A stretch of 64,000 bases of DNA from an uncultured Bacteroidales bacterium. Lineage in GTDB: Bacteria; Bacteroidota; Bacteroidia; Bacteroidales; Bacteroidaceae. The DNA is taken from positions 1-64,000 of the forward strand of contig CADCGD010000003.1 of assembly GCA_902800925.1 (NCBI GenBank), in the 5' to 3' direction. Position numbers and translations under genes: made by a program. Shown here in pieces: positions 26,068 through 33,726 of this stretch; within the stretch, counting starts at the first letter, position 1; each line of letters opens with the position of its first letter. Under the pieces are notes generated by a model. The model saw only the letters and a program-made list of their open reading frames with translations, made no database searches and had not been told where the DNA came from.

Positions 26068-27696
26068 TTGAAGTACGTCGTCTGGATCCTACGCAACATG
26101 GCAGGCATCAGGTGGAACACCCTGGTCCGTGTCATAGTAGGCATCACCCAAGTGATGCTGGGACTGGTTATGATCTGGTTCAGCAAGCAGTTCATCGATG
26201 TTACCATCCGTACGGGCACCGACCAGGATGTCGTCTTCATGGTGGCTTTGCTTGTCACACTGGTCGTCACAGCTATCCTGCTGCGCCAGTCCTATTACTA
26301 CATGTCCACCAAGGCCCATACATACCAGTCCAACAGTATCCGCCTACGTGTATTTAGCAGTTTGTTCCGCCGTCAGATGTATGAAGACCAACTGCACTCC
26401 GGCGATGTCACCTCCCGTCTCTCCAAAGATATCGGTACTGTGGCAGACGTCACCACCTCATTACTTCCACAGTTTGTGGTGACGGGCGTACAACTCACTG
26501 GTGCTTTCTTGCTGATGTACTCCATGGACAGCCGACTGGCACTAGCGTTATTACTCGTCACCCCCTTCGTTGTGGCTTTCGGCAAACTCTTCGCTCACCG
26601 TTTGCGTGATATGACGCTTGACATTCGCAAACAAGAGAGCACGATCCAGATGCAGGTGCAAGAGGGTATGGAACATAATGCCGTTTTGCGCTCGTTAGGT
26701 AGTGAGCAATGGGTAACCGACCGTCTCAACGATATGCAGGACCAGCTGATGGGACGTGTTTTGCGACGCACACGTTTCACTGTTGTTTCGCGACTGCTGC
26801 TAGCCTTCACCTTCAGTCTGGGCTACCTCATGGCATTTGTGTGGGGTGGTTTACAACTGCGAGCAGGCATCATTACCTTTGGCGTCATGACCTCGTTCCT
26901 CCAGTTGGTAGGACAGATTCAGCACCCCATTCTCAGCATGCTTAATATGATGCCACAATTCTTCTATGCTACGGCAAGCATCGACCGTCTGGAGGAACTG
27001 ACAACAACCCAAGAAACGACAAGTAATACAGCAGAACACCAGATAACGGGTCCTATAGGAATCACAGTGCGTAATGTCTGCTTTACTTATGCCTCTGGCG
27101 ACCGTGCCGTGCTGAGTAATTTCTCTCACGACTTCCGTCCGGGCACCAAGACAGCCATCATGGGAGAAACGGGCATCGGTAAGACCACACTGTTCCGTCT
27201 GATACTGGCATTCATCAAGCCCAATGTCGGTAAAATCGCCATTTTTGGTGACAATCAACAGCCTATTCCAGTTGATGAGCATACCCGCAAGCATCTTGTC
27301 TTCGTGCCCCAAGGTAACACTTTGATGAGTGGTAGCGTGCGCTACAATCTCCAACTGGCACGTCCAGAGGCCACCGACGACGAGCTTCATCAGGTACTCC
27401 ATGTAGCTATGGCCGACTTCGTTTACGACCTGCCCAATGGCATTGACACTCAGTTGGGCGAACGAGGCATCGGACTTAGTGAGGGCCAGGCCCAGCGCAT
27501 AGCTATTGCCCGTGGTTTGTTACGTCCCGGCAGCATCTTCCTTCTCGATGAAATCAGTTCTTCTCTCGACGAGCAAACCGAGCATGAACTCTTCAGCCGT
27601 CTCTTCGACTACTGCCATGACAAAACGATGATCTTCATCACCCACCGTCCCGCTGTCAGCCAGCTCTGCGACGACGTTATCCGATTGCAAGAATAG
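26068..27696 (+). CDS. ABC exporter (fused permease and ATPase)
   Basis: A 542-residue half transporter: six membrane helices in the first about 300 residues, then an ATPase with Walker A GETGIGKTT, signature LSEGQAQR, Walker B IFLLDEISSS and switch His in ITHRP. There is no N-terminal C39 peptidase, so any leader removal would need the neighbouring S26-like protein. The likely start is TTG at 26068 (giving KYVVWILRNMAG), since the first ATG at 26098 would remove part of the N-terminal helix. The gap before it consists of short repeats of AATTCC. It probably exports the product of the putative peptide system. Confidence 0.85.
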   Translation: MKYVVWILRNMAGIRWNTLVRVIVGITQVMLGLVMIWFSKQFIDVTIRTGTDQDVVFMVALLVTLVVTAILLRQSYYYMSTKAHTYQSNSIRLRVFSSLFRRQMYEDQLHSGDVTSRLSKDIGTVADVTTSLLPQFVVTGVQLTGAFLLMYSMDSRLALALLLVTPFVVAFGKLFAHRLRDMTLDIRKQESTIQMQVQEGMEHNAVLRSLGSEQWVTDRLNDMQDQLMGRVLRRTRFTVVSRLLLAFTFSLGYLMAFVWGGLQLRAGIITFGVMTSFLQLVGQIQHPILSMLNMMPQFFYATASIDRLEELTTTQETTSNTAEHQITGPIGITVRNVCFTYASGDRAVLSNFSHDFRPGTKTAIMGETGIGKTTLFRLILAFIKPNVGKIAIFGDNQQPIPVDEHTRKHLVFVPQGNTLMSGSVRYNLQLARPEATDDELHQVLHVAMADFVYDLPNGIDTQLGERGIGLSEGQAQRIAIARGLLRPGSIFLLDEISSSLDEQTEHELFSRLFDYCHDKTMIFITHRPAVSQLCDDVIRLQE

Positions 27697-27711
27697 TAAT
27701 TACAAATATTG

Positions 27712-30462
27712 ATGACCCGTTTCTTCGTCGTTTTTTTATGGTGTCTACTGTCGATGAGTGCGTCAGCCGGCAGTCTTGATGATATCCGTCGTGCCTTGGA
27801 ACAGGCAGGTCAGTCGCAAGTGCAGGAGAAGGTATATATACATACCGACAATGAGTGTTATTTTGTGGGCGACACGCTGTGGTACAAGGCATACGTGGTA
27901 AGGGCCGACCAGTTGGTGCCTACCGATATGAGCCGCATCTTGTATGTTGAACTGCTCTCGCCCGACGGTCTGCTGGTGGAGCGACAGAACATCATTGTCA
28001 GTCCTACCGGTCACACCTGCGGGCAGTTTGCCTTGCCCGACTTCCTCTATTCCGGTTATTATGAGCTGCGGGCCTATACCCGCTGGATGCTCAACTTTAA
28101 TACGAGTCATCAGCGGTATAGCACTCAAGACACCTGGTATTTCTATAATAAGGAGATGGCTGCCGACTATTTCCGTACATGGGACGGCCTGTATTCTCGG
28201 GTCTTCCCCGTGTACAGCAAAGGAGAACAACCTGGTGACTATGATGTACGCCGTATGTATCAGCGTCCCAAACAGGATATTCCGCAACCTAAGAAGGATA
28301 AGCTGTTCGTGACCTTCTATCCAGAGGGAGGTCATCTGATAGCCGGCGTGGAGAACCGTGTGGCCTTCGAGGCAGTCGACCAATATGGTGAGGCTGTCAC
28401 AATAACAGGCACCATTACTGGCAATAACGGCCAGTCTCAAACCATCCAGACGGAACACATGGGGCGTGGTGTGTTCACGACAACACCGACTGACAAGCGG
28501 TTAGAGGCTCATTTTACGTTTAGAGGCAAGAAGTATGACATCGCCTTACCAACTACTGAACAGCAGGGTGTAACCTTACGGTTGAATCATGCGCAAGACA
28601 CCATGCACCATGTACAAGTGCACCTTGAGGCCATAAATTTACCACAGGACAAGGACTATGCTGTCAGCGTACTCTGTCGTGGCAGGTTAAAGTATTTTGA
28701 GGTGTGTGATGTAGCCTGCAAACAATTGGAACTTCCAATTGATTCGTTGCCAACAGGTGTCAATGAACTGACGCTCTTCGACAGTGACGGGCGCATCTGG
28801 GCCAGTCGACTGTTCTTCGTCAACCACCACGACTACGACGAATCCCTCGTCTCCCTCAACCTTCCACCATCAACCCTTCAGCCCTACGAAAAAGTTGAAC
28901 TGCCTGTGATCTGTCAGGGTGTGACGGCTCCCACCACTTTCTCGCTTTCTGTTCGAGACACCAATACCGATGAGCCGACGTACAACAACGGCAACCTAAT
29001 GACAGATTTGTTGCTGTCAAGCGATTTGAAGGGTTTTGTTGCGAAGCCTGCCTATTATTTCGAGGCCGACGATGACACACACCACCGTCACTTGGATATG
29101 CTGATGATGGTGCAGGGCTGGCGCAAGTATAAGTGGAACGAGCTAGCTGACACAACCCGCACTATGCGCTACCAGCCAGAGACTACGATGACCGTCGAAG
29201 GCATGGTCTGCAAGATGCTTGATGTGGCTGAGGTGCAGCCCGACGAGGTGACGTCGTGGCAGGACGGCCATGTGGCTGGCGAGACCACCATCGACATTGA
29301 CGAAGAGGGTAATCAGACCAGTACCACGGAGTATGCCGACATGGAGCGTGCCAACGACAATATCGGCATCAACAACAAGGGTGTCCGTAAAGAGGTGGTG
29401 GTCGAGGCGGAGATCATTGTCGGCACCCAAATTGCTGGCACGACGCAGCGGACGAAGAATGGACGCTTTCTGTTTCAGATTCCCCCCTTCTATGGTCTGG
29501 GTTATCTGAATATGAAAGCCTATTCACCTTCAGACTCCATCAAGAAGAATATGGCATCGCTAAAAGACAAGAAGGTGTACGACGAGAAATCCTATCCCGA
29601 CTACTATGTCAAGCGCAACTTGTTCTTCCCTATGACCACACAGCCCTACAACTACTATCAGAACCACATGCCCGATATCGATACAGATATGCTCATCGAC
29701 ACCCTCTCAACCCTCTCTATGGAGAACGATGTACATCAGTTGGCCAATATCAACGTGAAGGGCCACCGCCGAGGCCGTCGCGCCATCGACTGGAAGAAAC
29801 CGGCCTACGTGCTGGATGCCTATGATATGTATAATGAACTGACAGACCGCGGTCTCTCCTTCGGCTATTTCGACATGCGCCAATTCCCACTGCAGATATG
29901 TCGTTATCTCTATGGCAACATGGGACGCTATCGCAAGTTCAATGTCGACGGACGATTGGAAAATTTCACGTATTGGCGCAACTACTCGCCTGTAAGCCGT
30001 GGTGCTGGGGAAGCTGAACAGAATGGTCTGTTCCGTGTCAACCGTACTGCACAGTCCATCTATCCCCATCTGCTCCTGAGTCGTCTGCAAGATATCCGTG
30101 TTTTTAGTGACTATGAGCCCCGCAACCCTGACTCTACGATGGTGGAACGCGAACTCTCGGCAGATGCCACCGTCTGGATGGTGCCCATTCCCAATGATGG
30201 CAAGCAGGTGGTGTTCCGCGACCGCCACTTCGTTTTCCACGGTTTCAACGAACCAGAGGCGTTCTACCAGCCTGACTATAGCCAGCGTCAGCCTGAAGAA
30301 CTGCCTGCCGACTACCGTCGCACGCTCTACTGGAATCCCAATGCTGTGACTGACGAACAGGGGCGCTTCACAGCTGTCTTCTATAACAACGGCAAAGAAA
30401 CACGTATCCGCATGTCAGCTGCCGGCGTCACTTCCGATGGGCGCCTTCTTCATAGCCGTTAG
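27712..30462 (+). CDS. Large secreted MG2-type protein, function unknown
   Basis: A 916-residue protein with a signal peptide (MTRFFVVFLWCLLSMSASAG). The region after it (VQEKVYIHTDNECYFVGDTLWYKAYV, about residues 32-60) resembles the MG2 macroglobulin-like domain found in many Bacteroidetes surface proteins. Further beta-rich segments and, near residues 530-600, a carboxypeptidase-regulatory-like part follow. The last 60 residues (DEQGRFTAVFYNNGKETRIRM) again look like a macroglobulin domain. Related proteins are often encoded near TonB-dependent systems. The start ATG 27712 is preceded by an in-frame TTG. The gene is 15 bp after the exporter gene and is probably in the same operon. No enzyme motif was found. 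Confidence 0.65.
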   Translation: MTRFFVVFLWCLLSMSASAGSLDDIRRALEQAGQSQVQEKVYIHTDNECYFVGDTLWYKAYVVRADQLVPTDMSRILYVELLSPDGLLVERQNIIVSPTGHTCGQFALPDFLYSGYYELRAYTRWMLNFNTSHQRYSTQDTWYFYNKEMAADYFRTWDGLYSRVFPVYSKGEQPGDYDVRRMYQRPKQDIPQPKKDKLFVTFYPEGGHLIAGVENRVAFEAVDQYGEAVTITGTITGNNGQSQTIQTEHMGRGVFTTTPTDKRLEAHFTFRGKKYDIALPTTEQQGVTLRLNHAQDTMHHVQVHLEAINLPQDKDYAVSVLCRGRLKYFEVCDVACKQLELPIDSLPTGVNELTLFDSDGRIWASRLFFVNHHDYDESLVSLNLPPSTLQPYEKVELPVICQGVTAPTTFSLSVRDTNTDEPTYNNGNLMTDLLLSSDLKGFVAKPAYYFEADDDTHHRHLDMLMMVQGWRKYKWNELADTTRTMRYQPETTMTVEGMVCKMLDVAEVQPDEVTSWQDGHVAGETTIDIDEEGNQTSTTEYADMERANDNIGINNKGVRKEVVVEAEIIVGTQIAGTTQRTKNGRFLFQIPPFYGLGYLNMKAYSPSDSIKKNMASLKDKKVYDEKSYPDYYVKRNLFFPMTTQPYNYYQNHMPDIDTDMLIDTLSTLSMENDVHQLANINVKGHRRGRRAIDWKKPAYVLDAYDMYNELTDRGLSFGYFDMRQFPLQICRYLYGNMGRYRKFNVDGRLENFTYWRNYSPVSRGAGEAEQNGLFRVNRTAQSIYPHLLLSRLQDIRVFSDYEPRNPDSTMVERELSADATVWMVPIPNDGKQVVFRDRHFVFHGFNEPEAFYQPDYSQRQPEELPADYRRTLYWNPNAVTDEQGRFTAVFYNNGKETRIRMSAAGVTSDGRLLHSR

Positions 30463-30555
30463 TAACGGTATTCATTTAGCCCCCTAAAAAGTGGGCAAAT
30501 TATCATGGACATGCGTTTTTCTTTGTTATTATTTTTTTATTCTTGTCTTTTTTAG

Positions 30556-30563
30556 TACTTTTG
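30556..30563 (+). promoter_or_regulatory. Probable -7 box of the PP2C gene
   Basis: TACTTTTG fits TAnnTTTG and ends 9 bp before the ATG at 30573, which would give an almost leaderless mRNA. The T-rich tract upstream (30526-30550) offers only a partial -33 box. The placement supports the start at 30573 rather than the ATG at 30543. Confidence 0.5.
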
Positions 30564-30572
30564 CACCTTAGA

Positions 30573-31307
30573 ATGAGAATAGAGATTGAAGCACTGTGCC
30601 AGAAAGGCCTTGTACGCGACAATAACGAAGATGCCGTGTCGATAAGCGGACTTATCTTGCGCGACAATGCAACCACCAGCAGCATCACACCCACTAAGAA
30701 AGGGTTCTTCTATCTGTTGGTGGCTGACGGCATGGGTGGACACGAGAATGGCGAAGAGGCTAGCGAATACACGCTCAAGACCATCAGAGAGCTGTTCAGC
30801 CAACGACTGATAAGTGCCGACACCTTCGAGGAAGACCTCAGCTATGCTACTCGCAACATCTCGTTCTCATTAAACTGCGCAGCAGCTGAACGAGGACAGC
30901 GTCTGCCTATGGGCTGCACACTGACAGGACTCATCTGGTTCTATGGACATGCCTGGCTCGTGAATGTCGGCGACAGCCGCACCTACCGCTATCGTGGCGG
31001 TCTCCTGCGCCAGCTGACAACCGACGAGACAGAGCGTGGCATGACAGGTAATCCCGATGCAGAGAAATACCTGTTGAACTGTATTGGTGGAGGTCTGGAT
31101 GGTACAATCGCCATTGAGAACATGGATGGCAAACTACTTGCCGACGACACCATCCTTATCTGCTCCGACGGCCTCACCGACATGCTAAGTGATGACCAAA
31201 TAGAAAAAGCCATCGCCGGTGGCGCCACAGCATCCGACCTCTACCGCATGGCGTGCGAAGCGGGTGGCATCGACAACGTATCCATCATCCTCGCACGTAT
31301 ATTATAG
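30573..31307 (+). CDS. PP2C-family Ser/Thr protein phosphatase
   Basis: A 244-residue cytoplasmic phosphatase. Metal-binding and catalytic motifs are clear: RDNNEDA near the N-terminus, VADGMGGHENG, VGDSRTYRYR and CSDGLTDML. The family removes phosphate from Ser/Thr residues placed by Hanks-type kinases, but no kinase gene is adjacent. A longer reading frame from 30543 would add ten residues that run through the -7 box, so the start at 30573 is preferred. Its 3' end meets the TPR gene tail to tail. Confidence 0.88.
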   Translation: MRIEIEALCQKGLVRDNNEDAVSISGLILRDNATTSSITPTKKGFFYLLVADGMGGHENGEEASEYTLKTIRELFSQRLISADTFEEDLSYATRNISFSLNCAAAERGQRLPMGCTLTGLIWFYGHAWLVNVGDSRTYRYRGGLLRQLTTDETERGMTGNPDAEKYLLNCIGGGLDGTIAIENMDGKLLADDTILICSDGLTDMLSDDQIEKAIAGGATASDLYRMACEAGGIDNVSIILARIL

Positions 31308-31326
31308 GATTATATTAGCCTACTTT

Positions 31327-32400
31327 TTACCCGTTGTTTTTCATCTTTTGATAGAGCTTTCTTACTTGGAGGGCCCCTTCATTATCTGGCTCATAGAGCA
31401 ATATCTTCTCAGCATACTGCCCTGCCAGGGCGTAGTCTTCCTTTTCTATGAAGTAGTAACTCATCAAATAGCGATAACCCGTCACCAAGCGTTCTTTGTG
31501 GCGCTCATCCAACTGTGGCTTCTTCAGGAACACCTCTTCCATCTGCATGATGGCAGGGATGGCCGTACCCTTCTGTGCTTCCGGGTCCAGCTGAAACTGT
31601 ACCATCTGCACACGCATATAGGCAAAGAGGTCATCGTTCATCGTAGTCTCAGGAATGCGCCGTGCCAAGATATTGTCTGCCTTGAGCAGCATCTGTTCCT
31701 TCTCGGCACCCTCCAGTTTCTTGGCCCACTCGATATAGATATTCGCAAGCTGCATGGTAACATCATCGGTCATTTTTCCATACTGGCGGCGCTGCTGTGC
31801 AAAAGGTTCCATCCAATGGGCTGCTTCTTCAAACTTCCCCTGCTGATATAAGTAGCGTACCCACCCCGTCAAAGCCACACTATAGTGCACGCTGTCGCTG
31901 TGTTCCAGAATAGCTGACTGTGCATGTGTCAGATTTTCATAGGCCGTCAGACTCTCGCGGTAACGACCTTGCGAGACCAGTGAACGGAAGAAATACCTGT
32001 TCAACGGCAGGCTCTGCGGATAGTAGCTCAGTGCTTCACGTGCCTTTGCCACACAGTCATCATTGCGACCACTATAAAACAAACTCAGGATATACAGTTC
32101 CATATCCCCTCTTGACATCAGCGACAGCGATGTCTGGTCATAGGCATGAGCAACCTCAGCTCGGTACTCCGTGCCCTTCCTGTCAGCCTGGTCATACAAT
32201 TGTGCGATATACAACTCGGCAGGAAAACCGAAATATTTTTGTTTAAAATCCAGCAACTTCGCCTCAGCCCCTTTGATATCCGTCTGTGCCAAAGGCTTAC
32301 AGATGCTGAGCAGCGAGTCCACCTGCCGCTGCGTCTGTGCCTCCACACCCACCGACAGTCCTATCAGCAGGCTTGCTATCAACAATAGTCTTTGTGTCAT
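31327..32400 (-). CDS. Secreted TPR protein, related to the fimbrial-operon TPR protein
   Basis: A 357-residue protein with a signal peptide (MTQRLLLIASLLIGLSVGVEA, cleaved near residue 21) and several helix-turn-helix TPR-type repeats. Its end (RYLMSYYFIEKEDYALAGQYAEKILLYEPDN...) resembles the end of the 522-residue TPR protein at 33727-35295 (RYMMMYEYLN... EYADKILDIDPTNEDAL), so the two are probably paralogues. They are separated only by the RAYT gene. Role unknown: a periplasmic protein-interaction scaffold is likely. Confidence 0.7.
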   Translation of the reverse strand: MTQRLLLIASLLIGLSVGVEAQTQRQVDSLLSICKPLAQTDIKGAEAKLLDFKQKYFGFPAELYIAQLYDQADRKGTEYRAEVAHAYDQTSLSLMSRGDMELYILSLFYSGRNDDCVAKAREALSYYPQSLPLNRYFFRSLVSQGRYRESLTAYENLTHAQSAILEHSDSVHYSVALTGWVRYLYQQGKFEEAAHWMEPFAQQRRQYGKMTDDVTMQLANIYIEWAKKLEGAEKEQMLLKADNILARRIPETTMNDDLFAYMRVQMVQFQLDPEAQKGTAIPAIMQMEEVFLKKPQLDERHKERLVTGYRYLMSYYFIEKEDYALAGQYAEKILLYEPDNEGALQVRKLYQKMKNNG

Positions 32401-32415
32401 TTCTATTCCATCGTC

Positions 32416-32432
32416 ATGCGGGTTTCCCGCAT
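32416..32432. repeat. REP-like palindrome 3' of the RAYT gene
   Basis: A perfect inverted repeat: seven-base arms ATGCGGG / CCCGCAT around a TTT loop. It lies between the RAYT stop (32443) and the start of the TPR gene. The inner 13 bases are the same, in reverse complement, as the palindrome inside the RAYT gene at 33171-33183. Confidence 0.85.
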
Positions 32433-32442
32433 TATTCCTTTT

Positions 32443-33717
32443 TTAAGTTTTCTTCCACCAATCATCCCTCTGTCTGCACAATGCCTGTGCGACACAGTTC
32501 ATCGTTTTACACTCTACCACGGTAATATCCTCCTCAGCAGGCCGATACTTATATACCCATGGTGTCACTATCAGCAGTTTCTGCTCCGCACATAGCGTCA
32601 TCCGTCGTTCCGACGGATGATAAAGCTCGCTAAAGCCATTATCATCAATACTCACCACCGGCAGTCCTTCGTCCATCACCGCGTTGATAATCTCCTGCTC
32701 ACCTTTAGAAATATGAGCAGAGACGAGTACTGCCCCCTGTCTCGCGGCTTCAAGGCATGCAGCCTTCTGCTTGCCAAAATCGCGGAGGTCATTACGATGG
32801 CATACTACAGGCAACAGGTGTCTCGTCAGCAATTGTCGGTCACCATAGCTGTCGCATTCGACATGTGTACCGTTCATCAACAGCCGCCGGCTAACCATCA
32901 TCCATGTCTCATCACTAAAGGCAGAGCCACACTCTCGTTGGAGATAGCCCCGCAATGCCGACAACGACAGCGCCGTATCTATGCCGCCCCGCTGTACTTG
33001 TAGCGATGAGCGGTTTTGGCTGCGCAACAGGCGGTTGCGCGGATTATTGCGGATATAGGCCCGCTGTGTCTCCAGCTGGCCCTCTTCCAGCGGTATCACG
33101 TCAACATAGCGATTGCTGAACAGCGGCTGCCGCCCAGTAGTGGTGCGCGAAGGAATCTTCACATAAGACTGCGGGAAACCCGCAGACCGCAGACCATCAG
33201 TGCCGATTACGGCTGTGGCGGCCTCGGGCTGCTTCCCTGCGTCAGTGGGGTTTCCGGGTTGCTTCCCTGCGTCAGTGGGGTTTCCCCACTGCAAAACTGC
33301 TGCCTGCCCCGTCATCTCCCAATAGTGACGGCTGCAGCCCTTTTTGAAACCGGAAATCAGCTGCCCCAGATGCGTTTCTTTTCCGTTCTTGCTGATGATG
33401 GTGCTCTTCACCACCATGATGCAATGCACATGGTCAGGCATGATGACATAGTCCTGCACCTCTACCATTGGATAGCGGGCAGTGATGCTATGCAGCAATT
33501 CGCGTTCCACCATCACCCCTATCTCTGACAACACCACCCTCGGTGCATCAGGATCACCATCAGCCTTACTGGCATCCCCCACAATGTGCCCTAACGGCTG
33601 CTGCCGCCTGTCATTCACCGTCATAGTAATATGGTATATGCCTGCCCACCGATAGTCCTTATGATGACTGCGGCGTCCCATGCGATGCGAGTCGGTATGG
33701 TAAGGGGTGTTGGTCAT
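32443..33717 (-). CDS. REP-associated tyrosine transposase (RAYT, Y1/HUH) with extra C-terminal domain
   Basis: A 424-residue protein of the IS200/IS605-like Y1 family, single-domesticated type. The N-terminal half shows the metal-binding HUH motif (MPDHVHCIMV, H96/H98) and the likely catalytic Tyr221 in AYIRNNPRN, the pattern of RAYTs that handle REP palindromes. RAYTs are usually 150-230 residues. Two things make this one longer: an insert at about 143-183 that carries a doubled decapeptide (GNPTDAGKQP) and REP-like palindromes in its DNA, and a roughly 190-residue C-terminal domain (GAVLVSAHISKGEQEI..., ending DDWWKKT) that looks alpha/beta and faintly DprA/LOG-like. No flanking terminal repeats typical of an IS were seen. 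Confidence 0.8.
   Translation of the reverse strand: MTNTPYHTDSHRMGRRSHHKDYRWAGIYHITMTVNDRRQQPLGHIVGDASKADGDPDAPRVVLSEIGVMVERELLHSITARYPMVEVQDYVIMPDHVHCIMVVKSTIISKNGKETHLGQLISGFKKGCSRHYWEMTGQAAVLQWGNPTDAGKQPGNPTDAGKQPEAATAVIGTDGLRSAGFPQSYVKIPSRTTTGRQPLFSNRYVDVIPLEEGQLETQRAYIRNNPRNRLLRSQNRSSLQVQRGGIDTALSLSALRGYLQRECGSAFSDETWMMVSRRLLMNGTHVECDSYGDRQLLTRHLLPVVCHRNDLRDFGKQKAACLEAARQGAVLVSAHISKGEQEIINAVMDEGLPVVSIDDNGFSELYHPSERRMTLCAEQKLLIVTPWVYKYRPAEEDITVVECKTMNCVAQALCRQRDDWWKKT
33169..33291. repeat. REP-like palindromes and a 30-bp direct repeat inside the RAYT gene
   Basis: Two perfect palindromes lie in the coding sequence: CTGCGGG-AAA-CCCGCAG at 33169-33185 and CAGTGGGG-TTT-CCCCACTG at 33273-33291. 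Between them a 30-bp unit occurs twice in tandem (33226-33255 and 33256-33285, one mismatch), encoding ten residues each time. All arms are GGG/CCC-rich and all loops are TTT or AAA, like the palindrome 3' of the gene. Confidence 0.85.
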
Positions 33718-33726
33718 TACAATAGC

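Noticed and set aside
24393-27696. Classical lasso-peptide cluster
   Set aside because: No asparagine-synthetase-like cyclase, no transglutaminase-like B2 protease and no precursor were found, so the label lasso is not supported.
32443-33717. Complete IS200/IS605 insertion sequence
   Set aside because: No TnpB, no paired subterminal hairpins with matching ends; the protein fits the RAYT type instead.
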